NCBI GenBank assembly: GCA_023422005.1
Contig: JAEZSC010000084.1
Location: forward strand, 1-14,238
Length of the DNA: 14,238 nucleotides
Direction of reading: 5' to 3'
Source: Bacillota bacterium
GTDB lineage: Bacteria; Bacillota; Clostridia; Christensenellales; UMGS416
A model generated the notes under the pieces. It saw only the letters and a list, made by a program, of their open reading frames with translations. It did not search any database and was not told where the DNA came from. Of this stretch, positions 1 through 8,114 are shown one piece after another; within the stretch, counting starts at the first letter, position 1, and each line of letters begins with the position of its first letter. The translations under genes were made by a program, and so were the position numbers.

Positions 1-1001
1 TAACGGAAGAAATGCCCGGGCGAGCACTCAAACACCGTGGACAGATTCTGGAACGGGTCGCGGATATCGCCGTCTTCCGAAATAACCCAGCTTTTGCATT
101 CCTGTGTGCCACGCATCATGTTTTTCAGGCGGGAAATGAAATTGCCTCCAAAGAAAATCATCAGGTCCGGTGCAATCTGCTTGAGCACCTTCCCTGTGAT
201 CGACTCCGCCATCAGATATGTGTTGAGCGAACCTTCGCAATGGATATTGGAAAGCGGCTCGGTCGCAAAAACGCAGTTGTATTTGGCCGCAAAATCGCTC
301 ATGGCTTTCTCATCCTGCGCGCTGAGCGGCGCACCGCTTCCGCAAATGACCATAATCCGCCGATAATTTTTAAGTTCCGCTACTTTTGCTTTCCACTGTT
401 CATCGGGTGAAGAAAGCTCATAACGTCGAATCATGTTATAGACGGGAAGCTCGGGAATGCTTGCGTCGGCGATGTCCTCAATCGTCTGATTGATCGGGAA
501 ATTGATCTGCACAGGGCCGCCGCCCTGATGGCGAAGTTCCAGAAGTGCTTCATTGATCAGTCGCTGGCAATACCAAACGTCATAATCGTTGTTGACGAGG
601 GGTAGGTTGACGCACTTGCGGCAAAAATTCTTGTACATGTCCACCTGGTTGATCATCTGATCTTCCAGCTGTCCCAGGCGATAGGGGTCCCGATCTCCGG
701 TGAGCACCAGCAGGGGAACCTTCTGATAAAAAGCCTCGGCAACCGGCGGCGTATAGTTGCAGGTGGCCGTGGAGGAGGTGCAAGCTATGGCTACCGGCTC
801 TCCCAGTTCCTTGGCCAGGCCGATTGCATAATAACCGGCGCTGCGCTCATCCACAACGGAGTAGCAGTGAAAAAAGGGATCATTCTCAACGGAATGAGCG
901 AGCGGAACATGGCGGGTTCCGGCAGAAAGCACCAGATGCCGAATGCCATGCTGCTTGAGCAAGGAGACAAGAATTTGAACGTTCATGATTTTGGTATACA
1001 T
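1..1001 (-). CDS. MenD-like thiamine-diphosphate enzyme (partial, 3' end beyond window)
   Basis: This is a partial gene: 333 codons from the amino end are present and the rest lies left of the window. The sequence resembles the PYR domain and start of the middle domain of SEPHCHC synthase (MenD), the thiamine-diphosphate enzyme of menaquinone synthesis. Visible landmarks are LSAGTR (residues 25-30, matching the SPGSR motif of MenD), VVDERSAGYYAIGLAK with Glu52 as the likely cofactor-activating glutamate, ACTSSTATCNY, and LTGDRDP followed by QMINQ. The start at 1001 (MYTKIMNVQ) has a G-rich stretch just upstream; an in-frame ATG at 986 is the alternative. It is the last gene of the glycan operon seen here, 48 bp after the pyruvyl transferase. 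That setting suggests it makes or modifies a sugar-chain precursor from a 2-oxoacid rather than menaquinone. The family call is firm for a thiamine-diphosphate enzyme; the substrate is unknown. Confidence 0.82.
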   Translation of the reverse strand, partial: MYTKIMNVQILVSLLKQHGIRHLVLSAGTRHVPLAHSVENDPFFHCYSVVDERSAGYYAIGLAKELGEPVAIACTSSTATCNYTPPVAEAFYQKVPLLVLTGDRDPYRLGQLEDQMINQVDMYKNFCRKCVNLPLVNNDYDVWYCQRLINEALLELRHQGGGPVQINFPINQTIEDIADASIPELPVYNMIRRYELSSPDEQWKAKVAELKNYRRIMVICGSGAPLSAQDEKAMSDFAAKYNCVFATEPLSNIHCEGSLNTYLMAESITGKVLKQIAPDLMIFFGGNFISRLKNMMRGTQECKSWVISEDGDIRDPFQNLSTVFECSPGHFFR

Positions 1002-1049
1002 ACGGGGCCCCCAATGTTGAAGTCTATATTCGTTAGTCCTTGGTGTGTT

Positions 1050-2240
1050 CTAGCCTAGTTTGCCTTTTGATATGGACAGGCATTCTTGCAGATAGTGAAT
1101 CGATTCTTTTCTAAGCTGTGCCAACTGTTGTTCAGTTTCGGTATAGTCGATGGGTTCGGCGATGGCCATGGCCGCATCCGTGCCGGTTCTTTTCACGCGG
1201 GAGGAAAGCATCATCTTGTCCAGCAGCTCTTCCACGCGGTTGCCCGTTTTCATATGCGGAATAACGATGAACTGTTTGCGGAAATTTACCGAAAACGCCG
1301 TGCCGTGGAAAGAGTTGGTCATCACGTAGCTTGCATTTTTAATATACCACAAAAATTCGTCCGGCCCGCAGATTCTGTGGTCCGCAATCTTGGCATTGAC
1401 CTTGGACGGGTTGCCGGATACATCGATGATCTTCATTTTCATCTTTTCGCCGAATATCTTTGCCGCGTTGTAAACCTTGTGCTGCGAATCGTCCGGCATC
1501 GTGTAGGTCAGGATAAACGGCTCCGACTCCAGGGGGCGCTGGCAGATCATCGGTTCATAGTCCCGCGCCTCCAAGAGGAATGTCGGATCCAGATCGATAT
1601 GAATGGGCGTGTTAGGCGCAGCGGAGCGAATGGCATCCTGGAACTTGGTCTCACGAAGGGAAATCGCATCCAGGCGGCTCAGCAAGCCGGTCAACGACTC
1701 TGAGATCTGCTCCATGCCATCAAAATTCGTACCCACCGCATAAGAAACACGCACAGTTTCCTTGCTGCCGAAATCCAAAAAATATGCGGGATCAAATTCG
1801 CCCTCGGTCAGGTGCGCGTTCCACAGCTGGTCGCTGCCGCTGATGTAAAGATCACAGGGCGGAGGGCTGACCTGCAAACGCTTCAATGTTCGGTAGACAC
1901 GGGTTTGCCGTAGGTTGTTCTCTATAAAGGTTTCGAATCTTCTGTGCTGCGCGGCCGTGTTGCGATAGTGCCTCCAGGAATAGACAACCTGAATAAATCC
2001 ATACACACCACGGGCCAAGCGGCGAAGTATCTTGTCACTACCCCGCCTTTTCCTCATGCACTTGAACGCATAGTAAAAGGGGTTTTTCAGCGGTATATAT
2101 CTGTTCTGATGATACCAGGGACGGTAGTTGATGACACATACATCCTGATTCATCTTTTCCAGGCAGGTTTGCAGCGCAGCGCACTGCAAAGTCGCGCCGC
2201 AATTATAAGGGAAATGAAATGTGATAATTCCGATTCTCAT
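1050..2240 (-). CDS. Polysaccharide pyruvyl transferase family protein
   Basis: The product (396 residues) fits the polysaccharide pyruvyl transferase family, whose studied members move pyruvate from phosphoenolpyruvate onto sugars as ketals, adding negative charge to surface glycans. Visible features are the amino-terminal MRIGIITFHFPYNCGATLQ (a GT-B-like fold opening with N13 and G15), SGSDQLWN at residues 134-141, DAISLRE at 191-197, and the carboxy-half motif TNSFHGTAFS at 308-317. I chose the ATG at 2240 because GGTGA lies five bases upstream; GTG at 2249 and TTG at 2252 are in frame but leave less typical amino ends. It follows the third glycosyltransferase by 24 bp and precedes the MenD-like gene, so it is probably co-transcribed. 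Some family members act on other acceptors, so the exact sugar target is inferred only from context. Confidence 0.88.
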   Translation of the reverse strand: MRIGIITFHFPYNCGATLQCAALQTCLEKMNQDVCVINYRPWYHQNRYIPLKNPFYYAFKCMRKRRGSDKILRRLARGVYGFIQVVYSWRHYRNTAAQHRRFETFIENNLRQTRVYRTLKRLQVSPPPCDLYISGSDQLWNAHLTEGEFDPAYFLDFGSKETVRVSYAVGTNFDGMEQISESLTGLLSRLDAISLRETKFQDAIRSAAPNTPIHIDLDPTFLLEARDYEPMICQRPLESEPFILTYTMPDDSQHKVYNAAKIFGEKMKMKIIDVSGNPSKVNAKIADHRICGPDEFLWYIKNASYVMTNSFHGTAFSVNFRKQFIVIPHMKTGNRVEELLDKMMLSSRVKRTGTDAAMAIAEPIDYTETEQQLAQLRKESIHYLQECLSISKGKLG

Positions 2241-2264
2241 TTGATTCACCAAGCAACCTACACT

Positions 2265-3392
2265 CTAGAAGAGCCGTCTGGCAACCCTTTTCGCTTTCGC
2301 TAAAATCCACTTTACTCTACCGGCTATTCTTGACCATATTTCCCAAAGGCTCAAAATCCGGTCAATCCGCTTCGGATCCTTCGCGCGAGTGGCCAAGGTT
2401 AGGCTCCGGGTCAATCGGTTGGGGGAAAGGCCGATGTTCTGCGCCATCTGGATAACATCCGGGATATCGAGCATCTTCTGGTAAGCTTCCAGGCGCTCAG
2501 CCTTGCTCAATGAAGAATAATGTATTTTCTTATAGTTGTTATTGGTCGCAACCAGAAAGGTAACATCCAAACGCTTAACCGTCTCCGCCAGCCCAATGTC
2601 AGCGAGGAACCGCTGGCGATTACGATACCCATTAACAATGCCATCAAAAGCATTGGCCCGATAGCCCTTTGACAGTGAAACGTTTTGCTGGCGATAATGA
2701 TATAGGATGTCCCTTAAAGCTCCCGCAGTCGTTACATGGCGGAAGTATGCCACATTAAAGCAGCAATCCTCCTCATAATTAACGTCTTCGGGAAACTTCA
2801 GAGAGTTCCTACGTATGATATCCGCCCTGTACATCTTGGCCCAGATCGAAATGCCGAACATGTTGGTAACAGGCTGAAAGTACACGCTGGCCAGCTCCTG
2901 CGTTGTTTGAAAGATTGTAAGCGAATACTTGCTGAGCGTTCTCATCTCCTGCGAGTTTTTGATAGAACCGATGAACCTTGAAAAGCCGCACAGTGCTAAA
3001 TCAGTATTATACTTTTCCATAACAGAGTACATTTGTTCCAAAGCTCTAGGTGACAGCACATCGTCTGCGTCACAAAAAACGATGTACTTCCCTACCGCCT
3101 TTTGCAAGCCAAGATTGCGCGTGGCAGAAGGGCCTTCGTTTTTCTTGTGGATGACAATTATTCTATGATCCAGCTTTGCATATTCGTCACAGATTTGCGG
3201 ACTCTGATCGCTTGAACCATCGTTGATCACCATTAACTCGAAATTCGTTAGAGTCTGGGCAAGGATCGAATCCACACACTCTTTGAGATAAGGCGACGCA
3301 TTGTAAACAGGTACGATAACGCTGACAAAAGGTGGTTCTACATTTAAAGTCATGCCATTTATTTCGAGATTATGCTGACTTAAGTCACTCAT
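2265..3392 (-). CDS. Family 2 glycosyltransferase (third in operon)
   Basis: This is a GT2-type, GT-A fold glycosyltransferase of 375 residues, expected to add a sugar from a nucleotide-activated donor to the growing glycan at the inner membrane face. The catalytic domain lies in the first roughly 230 residues: VSVIVPVYN (about 23-31), INDGSSDQS (56-64), EGPSATRNLG (86-95) and the metal-binding FCDADD (106-111). A basic carboxy-terminal tail (many Arg and Lys, ending RVARRLF) may sit against the membrane. I prefer the ATG at 3392 because GAGGA lies six bases upstream; the ATG at 3398 would place that site directly against the start. It sits between the export ATPase and the pyruvyl transferase. 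It differs clearly in sequence from the two glycosyltransferases at the head of the operon. The donor sugar cannot be read from the sequence. Confidence 0.9.
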   Translation of the reverse strand: MSDLSQHNLEINGMTLNVEPPFVSVIVPVYNASPYLKECVDSILAQTLTNFELMVINDGSSDQSPQICDEYAKLDHRIIVIHKKNEGPSATRNLGLQKAVGKYIVFCDADDVLSPRALEQMYSVMEKYNTDLALCGFSRFIGSIKNSQEMRTLSKYSLTIFQTTQELASVYFQPVTNMFGISIWAKMYRADIIRRNSLKFPEDVNYEEDCCFNVAYFRHVTTAGALRDILYHYRQQNVSLSKGYRANAFDGIVNGYRNRQRFLADIGLAETVKRLDVTFLVATNNNYKKIHYSSLSKAERLEAYQKMLDIPDVIQMAQNIGLSPNRLTRSLTLATRAKDPKRIDRILSLWEIWSRIAGRVKWILAKAKRVARRLF

Positions 3393-3434
3393 TAACATTC
3401 CTCACCATCGCCTAATCCTTGTTGTCTACTTAAG

Positions 3435-4175
3435 CTACTTTTTGCTTAAAAACTCTTCATATAGATCGCAAACTTCGTCTGCCTTTCCGAAAGCCATTTG
3501 CTTCCCTTTGTCCAGCCACAGCACCTTGTTGCACAATTGCCGTATCTGCGTCATGGAGTGGGAGACCAAAATCGTAGTCGCTCCTCCTTTTATGATTTCC
3601 ATCATCTTTTGCTCGCTCTTCTTGCGAAAAGCGCCGTCACCAACAGACAATACTTCGTCCAGAATCAGGATATCCGGCTTCACAAGGCATGCGATGGAAA
3701 ACGCAAGACGCGACTTCATTCCTGAGGACAGCTGCTTGAACGGCCGAAACTGAAACTCATCCAACTCCGCAAACTCAATGATCTGGGGATACATCTCGTT
3801 CATAAAATCTTTGGTATACCCCAGCATTGCTCCTCGCAAAAACGTGTTTTCGCGCACGGTCAGGTCCCCATCGAAACCAGAAGCGAGCTCCAGCAGAGCT
3901 GCCACATTCCCATAAACCTTAATGCTGCCTCTTGTCGGGCGCATAATTCCCGTTACCGCTTTCAACAGGGTAGACTTTCCAGCTCCATTGCTCCCAATGA
4001 TTCCGAGAAAATCACCTCTATCCAGCTTGCAGTTTATACCATTTACCGCCCAGAATGCCTTCACTTTGTAATTGTGCCTCAGCTTCTGTACGATGAGGTC
4101 TTTCAGACCAATATCCTTGAAGTCCCCTGTGATATATCTAATTGAAACATTGCGCATTTCCAGTATCATACTCAT
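3435..4175 (-). CDS. Polysaccharide/teichoic-acid-type ABC exporter, ATP-binding subunit (TagH/Wzt-like)
   Basis: This 246-residue ATPase would power export of a finished or lipid-linked glycan through the permease encoded just upstream. It shows the Walker A motif GSNGAGKST (61-69), signature LSSGMKSRL (149-157), Walker B DILILDEVLSVGD (168-180, Glu174) and switch histidine His206. The segment around residues 94-110 (ALLELASGFDGDLTVREN) is characteristic of the TagH/Wzt/RfbB branch. It ends soon after the nucleotide-binding domain, so it lacks the carboxy-terminal carbohydrate-binding domain that some Wzt proteins use to recognise capped chains. The start at 4175 is supported by AAGGTGA six bases upstream, and this site overlaps the stop codon of the permease gene, which suggests coupled translation. 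The transported glycan is not identifiable. Confidence 0.93.
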   Translation of the reverse strand: MSMILEMRNVSIRYITGDFKDIGLKDLIVQKLRHNYKVKAFWAVNGINCKLDRGDFLGIIGSNGAGKSTLLKAVTGIMRPTRGSIKVYGNVAALLELASGFDGDLTVRENTFLRGAMLGYTKDFMNEMYPQIIEFAELDEFQFRPFKQLSSGMKSRLAFSIACLVKPDILILDEVLSVGDGAFRKKSEQKMMEIIKGGATTILVSHSMTQIRQLCNKVLWLDKGKQMAFGKADEVCDLYEEFLSKK

Positions 4176-4186
4176 TCAATTTCACC

Positions 4187-4954
4187 TTACATGTAATAGA
4201 GAAACCTATAGTTATATCTCTTATAGCACATTGCCCCAATGATGATGGCGAGAAATGCGTATAAACCGCACAATGCATGCAGCAAGAGTGACGGAACGGC
4301 ATTTTGTATCACAATAGTTCTAAAATATAGAATATAGTTAAAAATCGGGTTCAAGTAAAACAAATTCTGGATATAGTCCGGATAGGAACCAACAGTGTAG
4401 AAAATTGCGGACAGATACATCAACATCATTGTGAATATATCATACAAATACTGAATATCTTTAAAAAAGACATACATCGCGGAAAGGACCAATCCGATTC
4501 CGATATTGAATATCAGCAGACATATGACCGGATATATCAGCAGCAAAAACTTCACCTGGAAAACAATGCCGTCCAGTGCTACGAACACAAAGTAGATGAC
4601 CAGCGTCAGGACGAAATTGATCAATGATGATACGTTTTTTGACAATAAGAACAAGTACTTTGGCACATTCACTTTGGTAATAATGCCAGCATTGGATATC
4701 AGCGATTGCATGCCTCCGCTTGTGGACTCCTTAAAGTAAGAGAACACCAGCATACCGGAGAACAAGTAAATCGTGAAATGCGGGGTATTGCGGCCAAAAA
4801 ACTGGGTGAAAACCAGGCTCATGACCAATAGCTGCAACAGCGGCCCCAACAGGCTCCACATCATTCCCAGGACTGTACCTTTGTATTTCTTCTTAAAATC
4901 CCGCTTCACCAGCTCTTCGAATAAGAAGCGGTATTTCTTTATTCTCAATAACAT
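4187..4954 (-). CDS. Polysaccharide/teichoic-acid-type ABC-2 permease (TagG/Wzm-like)
   Basis: This is the membrane half of the glycan exporter, 255 residues with about six hydrophobic segments (roughly 33-53, 61-76, 108-129, 137-160, 171-190 and 225-243). Family landmarks are the basic amino end with LVKRDFKKKYKGTVLGMMW (16-33), which is typical of ABC-2 glycan exporters, and LNPIFNYILYFR (201-212) before the last segment. The frame stays open upstream to 5050, but that part overlaps the preceding glycosyltransferase and looks unlike a family amino end. I therefore place the start at 4954, which has GGAG ten bases upstream and lies 20 bp after the preceding stop. The ATG at 4981 is a weaker alternative. 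It pairs with the ATPase 11 bp downstream. The gene is AT-rich compared with the right half of the window. Confidence 0.92.
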   Translation of the reverse strand: MLLRIKKYRFLFEELVKRDFKKKYKGTVLGMMWSLLGPLLQLLVMSLVFTQFFGRNTPHFTIYLFSGMLVFSYFKESTSGGMQSLISNAGIITKVNVPKYLFLLSKNVSSLINFVLTLVIYFVFVALDGIVFQVKFLLLIYPVICLLIFNIGIGLVLSAMYVFFKDIQYLYDIFTMMLMYLSAIFYTVGSYPDYIQNLFYLNPIFNYILYFRTIVIQNAVPSLLLHALCGLYAFLAIIIGAMCYKRYNYRFLYYM

Positions 4955-4974
4955 TTCAATCTCACTCCAAATTG

Positions 4975-6009
4975 TTAACATATAACTGATATGGATCGCA
5001 ACTTTGCAGGTTCCCATATCAAGCGGAATGTCTTCTTCAGAAAAATCCATATACGGTCGCTCAGCACGGGGAATCTCAAAATCAGCAGTACACGAAACTT
5101 CGCTCTAAACTCCACCGCTCTGTCGTTGAGATAGTCGTCGAGATATCGCTTTACTTCCTCGCGGAGCTCCGGAAGCTTCTCCCTCCGATACCCGCGCACC
5201 GCGTAGCGCATCAGGTTCACGGAAGTTTCCACATAGCGGGCCTTGGCCATGTCGTGCAAGACACGGTTGTACGTCCGGAACATATCAATGATCTTCTGGC
5301 TTGCAATCAGTTCGGAGCGACGTTCCTCTCCATAGGACTTCAACGCACTCCCTTCCCGTTCCACATAGTTATACAGCACATCAGGCGTATAAGCAATCGC
5401 TTCGATATGGATCATGTACTGGCACACAAACAGCAGATCCTCAGCTATATGCACCTGAGGATCAAATCGCAAAGGATCCCCATCTTTGGCATGTTCCAGT
5501 ATCGCTCTCGTGAACAGCTTGTTCCATAGATACCCTTCGAACATCGTGATGCGAAGCAAATACTCCAGCGCTTTTTCCTTCGGAATTATTCCCCGAATCT
5601 CCGGGAAGGATCGGATTTCCACCCAATCCGGCCCATGGTATATGCGATGCCCGCAGATCGATATTTGAGCCTGGTTCTCTATCAGGCTTTGATAGAGCGC
5701 TTCACAATGCCTGGGCTCAACCCAGTCGTCAGAGTCTACGAAGCCTATATACTCACCCGTGGCCGCATCCAGCCCGGCATTGCGAGCACCAGCTACCCCA
5801 CGGTTTTGCTGGTGGATTACACGAATACGGGGATCTTTCTGCGCATATTGGTCACAAATCTCGCCGCAACGGTCCGGCGAGCCGTCATCTATCAGAACAA
5901 TCTCAATATTCCGGTATGTCTGCATGAGAAGGCTCTCAATGCATCTTGGCAGCAGTTCCTCCACACGATAAACGGGGACGACTATGCTTATCAGAGGCTG
6001 TTCGTCCAT
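4975..6009 (-). CDS. Family 2 glycosyltransferase (second in operon)
   Basis: This GT2-type transferase (344 residues) carries ISIVVPVYR (7-15), the donor-binding LIDDGSPD (39-46), AGARNAG (73-79) and the metal-binding VDSDDW (91-96). About the last 100 residues hold a basic, partly hydrophobic tail (LILRFPVL and WIFLKKTF) that may contact the membrane. It would add one sugar in assembly of the exported glycan. Its catalytic domain closely matches the preceding gene: the segment from DDGSPDRCGEIC to RIRVIHQ is nearly identical in both, which suggests tandem duplication. I prefer the ATG at 6009, which has a GGGGG stretch six bases upstream and avoids overlap with the preceding gene; the frame is also open from an ATG at 6051 that has no clear ribosome binding site. 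Donor and acceptor are unknown. Confidence 0.9.
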   Translation of the reverse strand: MDEQPLISIVVPVYRVEELLPRCIESLLMQTYRNIEIVLIDDGSPDRCGEICDQYAQKDPRIRVIHQQNRGVAGARNAGLDAATGEYIGFVDSDDWVEPRHCEALYQSLIENQAQISICGHRIYHGPDWVEIRSFPEIRGIIPKEKALEYLLRITMFEGYLWNKLFTRAILEHAKDGDPLRFDPQVHIAEDLLFVCQYMIHIEAIAYTPDVLYNYVEREGSALKSYGEERRSELIASQKIIDMFRTYNRVLHDMAKARYVETSVNLMRYAVRGYRREKLPELREEVKRYLDDYLNDRAVEFRAKFRVLLILRFPVLSDRIWIFLKKTFRLIWEPAKLRSISVIC

Positions 6010-6028
6010 CGCTGACCCCCATCCATTG

Positions 6029-6994
6029 TTATCCTGTTCGGAACCGTACATGCCACACCGCTCTGTACAGCCCTGGGCTTAACCAAAACAATATCAGCAG
6101 AAGCCTGTGCCTTCGCGCAAGATAACGGTTGCTACGGCTCTCCCTGCGCAATAGTATCTCCTGTATGAGCTTAAATTCCTGCGGATGCCGGCATTTACCA
6201 TCATCCAGAATATCCACCATGACGCGCAAGGCGGACACGATCTGAAAAGCTTCTGCCTGCGCTAGAAGCTCCGGAATGTTCCTGCGAACAAAGTTCAGCA
6301 CCTGCTCGGCTGCTTCCATCTTGTCCATGGAGCGGTGATCAAACCCACGGGCCATGATGCTGCCTTTGCGCTGCTGGTAATAATAGAGCCGCGCGGGGCA
6401 ATAGACTACCGTCTGTGAGAAGAACATCAACTGATAGGTCGTGTAAGCATCTTCATAGAGCTTGCCCGCCGGATAACGCACTTTATCAAACAGGCGGATG
6501 TCATACAGTTTGTTCCACGCCGTATGTCCGCCGGTGGAATTCCCGACCAGCATATTCTCCAGCGCCTGTATGCCCGACAGGAGCAGCGGCGCTTGACCAA
6601 TCATAACCGGTTTGGCATCTTGTCCTTCCAATATCCGCTGCGTATCGCAAACGGCTATCTGGGCATCACCTTCCCTCAACGCTTCATACAAGACCCGATA
6701 CATATCTGGATGAATCCAGTCGTCGCTATCGACCAACCCAATGTATGGGCTGCGGGCATTGGCAATTCCTGTGTTTCTGGCCACGGAAAGCCCCTGATTC
6801 TCCTGATGGATGACCCGGATGCGGCAATCCCTTTGTGCGTAGCTCTCACAGATTTCCCCGCAACGGTCCGGCGATCCGTCATCGACCAGTATCACTTCGA
6901 TGTCCGTCAGGGTTTGCGCAAGAACCGACTGGATACAGCGTTCCAGATACAGTTCCGTTTTATAAACCGGTATGATGACCGAAATCGAAGCCAT
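6029..6994 (-). CDS. Family 2 glycosyltransferase (first in operon)
   Basis: This is the first gene of the glycan operon and encodes a 321-residue GT2-type transferase. Motifs in order are ISVIIPVYK (4-12), LVDDGSPD (36-43), LSVARNTG (69-76) and the metal-binding VDSDDW (88-93), followed by a basic carboxy end rich in Arg and hydrophobic residues (RRHRLLLILFW). The start at 6994 has GAGGG nine bases upstream, and no longer frame is credible. It lies about 30-40 bp below a candidate promoter at 7031-7059, and the next gene begins 19 bp after its stop. It is a close paralogue of the second transferase through the donor-binding half, while the carboxy halves differ, as expected if the two now use different acceptors. 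That functional split is inference. Confidence 0.9.
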   Translation of the reverse strand: MASISVIIPVYKTELYLERCIQSVLAQTLTDIEVILVDDGSPDRCGEICESYAQRDCRIRVIHQENQGLSVARNTGIANARSPYIGLVDSDDWIHPDMYRVLYEALREGDAQIAVCDTQRILEGQDAKPVMIGQAPLLLSGIQALENMLVGNSTGGHTAWNKLYDIRLFDKVRYPAGKLYEDAYTTYQLMFFSQTVVYCPARLYYYQQRKGSIMARGFDHRSMDKMEAAEQVLNFVRRNIPELLAQAEAFQIVSALRVMVDILDDGKCRHPQEFKLIQEILLRRESRSNRYLARRHRLLLILFWLSPGLYRAVWHVRFRTG

Positions 6995-7030
6995 TCAGAA
7001 GACCCTCGCGAATCCAAAGCGCACTGCAAT

Positions 7031-7059
7031 ACATTACCATGAATCCAATGGTTTTTCAA
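7031..7059 (-). promoter_or_regulatory. Candidate promoter of the glycan operon
   Basis: On the minus strand TTGAAA (7059-7054, five of six bases of the -35 consensus) is followed after 17 bases by TAATGT (7036-7031). A TGG just before that hexamer gives an extended -10 element. Transcription would begin near 7024, leaving a leader of about 30 bases before the first glycosyltransferase. The -10 hexamer itself is weak, so this is a moderate call. It lies between the esterase terminator and the operon's first gene, where a promoter is expected. Confidence 0.45.
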
Positions 7060-7086
7060 CCTCGATGCACATATAGTGGTATAAGA

Positions 7087-7120
7087 GCTGGGCCAGACCC
7101 CATCTATGGTCTGACCCAGC
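7087..7120 (-). terminator. Hairpin terminator of the acetyl esterase gene
   Basis: A 13-base-pair inverted repeat (GCTGGGCCAGACC against GGTCTGACCCAGC, 8-base loop) lies 34 bp after the esterase stop. Its one imperfect pair is a C-A mismatch if read from the plus strand but a permitted G-U pair in minus-strand RNA. This points to minus-strand transcription and so to the esterase. The following minus-strand sequence CTCTTATA is only moderately U-rich. It separates the esterase transcript from the glycan operon that starts just beyond. Confidence 0.7.
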
Positions 7121-7154
7121 TTTATTCTCTCTATTCGTTCGCTATCGGTTCAGG

Positions 7155-8114
7155 CTACAAACCCATCATATACTTGAATATGATATCACCGGACTCGGGC
7201 AGTCCCTCGTGGCCGAAATCCGGATAGATCACCATCTTCTTGGAGCTGGTGATCTTGTTGTACACGGCAAACTGCGTGGAGGGTGGGCAGATCGTATCCA
7301 TCAGGCCGGTGATCATCAGCACATCGCTGCCGATGCGGTGTGCCATGTGCTGCAGATCGATGTAGCCCAGTCTCAGGAAGATCTCCTCCTCGCGCTTGTG
7401 CAGCGGGTCGAACAGGCGGAAATACTGGCTCAGCTCGTTGTAAGCTCCCTTGGCCAGATCCATGTCCCACACGCGGCGGTAGTCGCTCAGGAAGGGAAAC
7501 ACCGGTGCGGCGCGGCGGATGCCTGGCTCCAAGCTGATGCATGCCAGTGTCAGCGCGCCGCCCTGAGACCCGCCGGTGGCACCCACGCGGGAGGCATCCA
7601 CTTCAGGCATGGCCATCACGATGCGGGCCAGCTGCGCCGTGTCCAGAAAAATGCTGCGGAAAAGCATCTTTTCCGGTGCGTCGTCCAAACCGCGGATGAT
7701 GTGCCCGTTGAGCGTGTTGCCGACGACGCCTCCCACATCCTGAGACTTGCCGCCTTGGCCGCGGGCGTCCAGGGCCGCTACGGAAAATCCAGCCGCAACG
7801 TAATTGAGTTTGTCGGCCCAGTCGCCGCAGTTGCCCGAGTAACCATGGAACATCAGCACCGCCGGATGGGGTTCGGGGGCGTTTTTGGGGCGCAGATATT
7901 TGGCGTGCACCCGGGCCCCGCCTACGCCTGTAAAATACAAGTCGAAGCATTCGGCAAAGGGCGCCTGAAAATCAGCTGGCATCAACTCCACATTGGCTTC
8001 CACGGCCTTCATTTCCGCCACGGCGTCATCCCAAAAACGGTCGATGTCCGGCGGACAGGGGTTGGTGCCCATATAGGTCTTCAATTGCTCCAATGGCATA
8101 TCGATGAGCGGCAT
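7155..8114 (-). CDS. CE7-family acetyl esterase (acetyl xylan esterase / cephalosporin-C deacetylase type)
   Basis: This 319-residue alpha/beta hydrolase matches carbohydrate esterase family 7 in length and motifs. The enzymes remove acetyl groups from xylo-oligosaccharides and other small acetylated substrates, usually inside the cell; no signal peptide is seen here. The expected triad is Ser183 in GGSQGG (181-186), Asp273 in GLMDTICPP and His302 in FGHEG. Further landmarks are HGYSGN (90-95) and DARGQGG (116-122). The start at 8114 is marked by GGAGG eight bases upstream. The frame is open further upstream, but that extension covers the opposite-strand phosphodiesterase gene and is not credible. 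It is divergent from the phosphodiesterase and ends before its own terminator, so it appears to be a single-gene transcript. The natural substrate is not shown by context. Confidence 0.93.
   Translation of the reverse strand: MPLIDMPLEQLKTYMGTNPCPPDIDRFWDDAVAEMKAVEANVELMPADFQAPFAECFDLYFTGVGGARVHAKYLRPKNAPEPHPAVLMFHGYSGNCGDWADKLNYVAAGFSVAALDARGQGGKSQDVGGVVGNTLNGHIIRGLDDAPEKMLFRSIFLDTAQLARIVMAMPEVDASRVGATGGSQGGALTLACISLEPGIRRAAPVFPFLSDYRRVWDMDLAKGAYNELSQYFRLFDPLHKREEEIFLRLGYIDLQHMAHRIGSDVLMITGLMDTICPPSTQFAVYNKITSSKKMVIYPDFGHEGLPESGDIIFKYMMGL

Noticed and set aside
4955..5050. Amino-terminal extension of the glycan permease
   Set aside because: It overlaps the preceding glycosyltransferase and does not look like an ABC-2 permease start. 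The ATG at 4954 gives the normal length and has a usable ribosome binding site.
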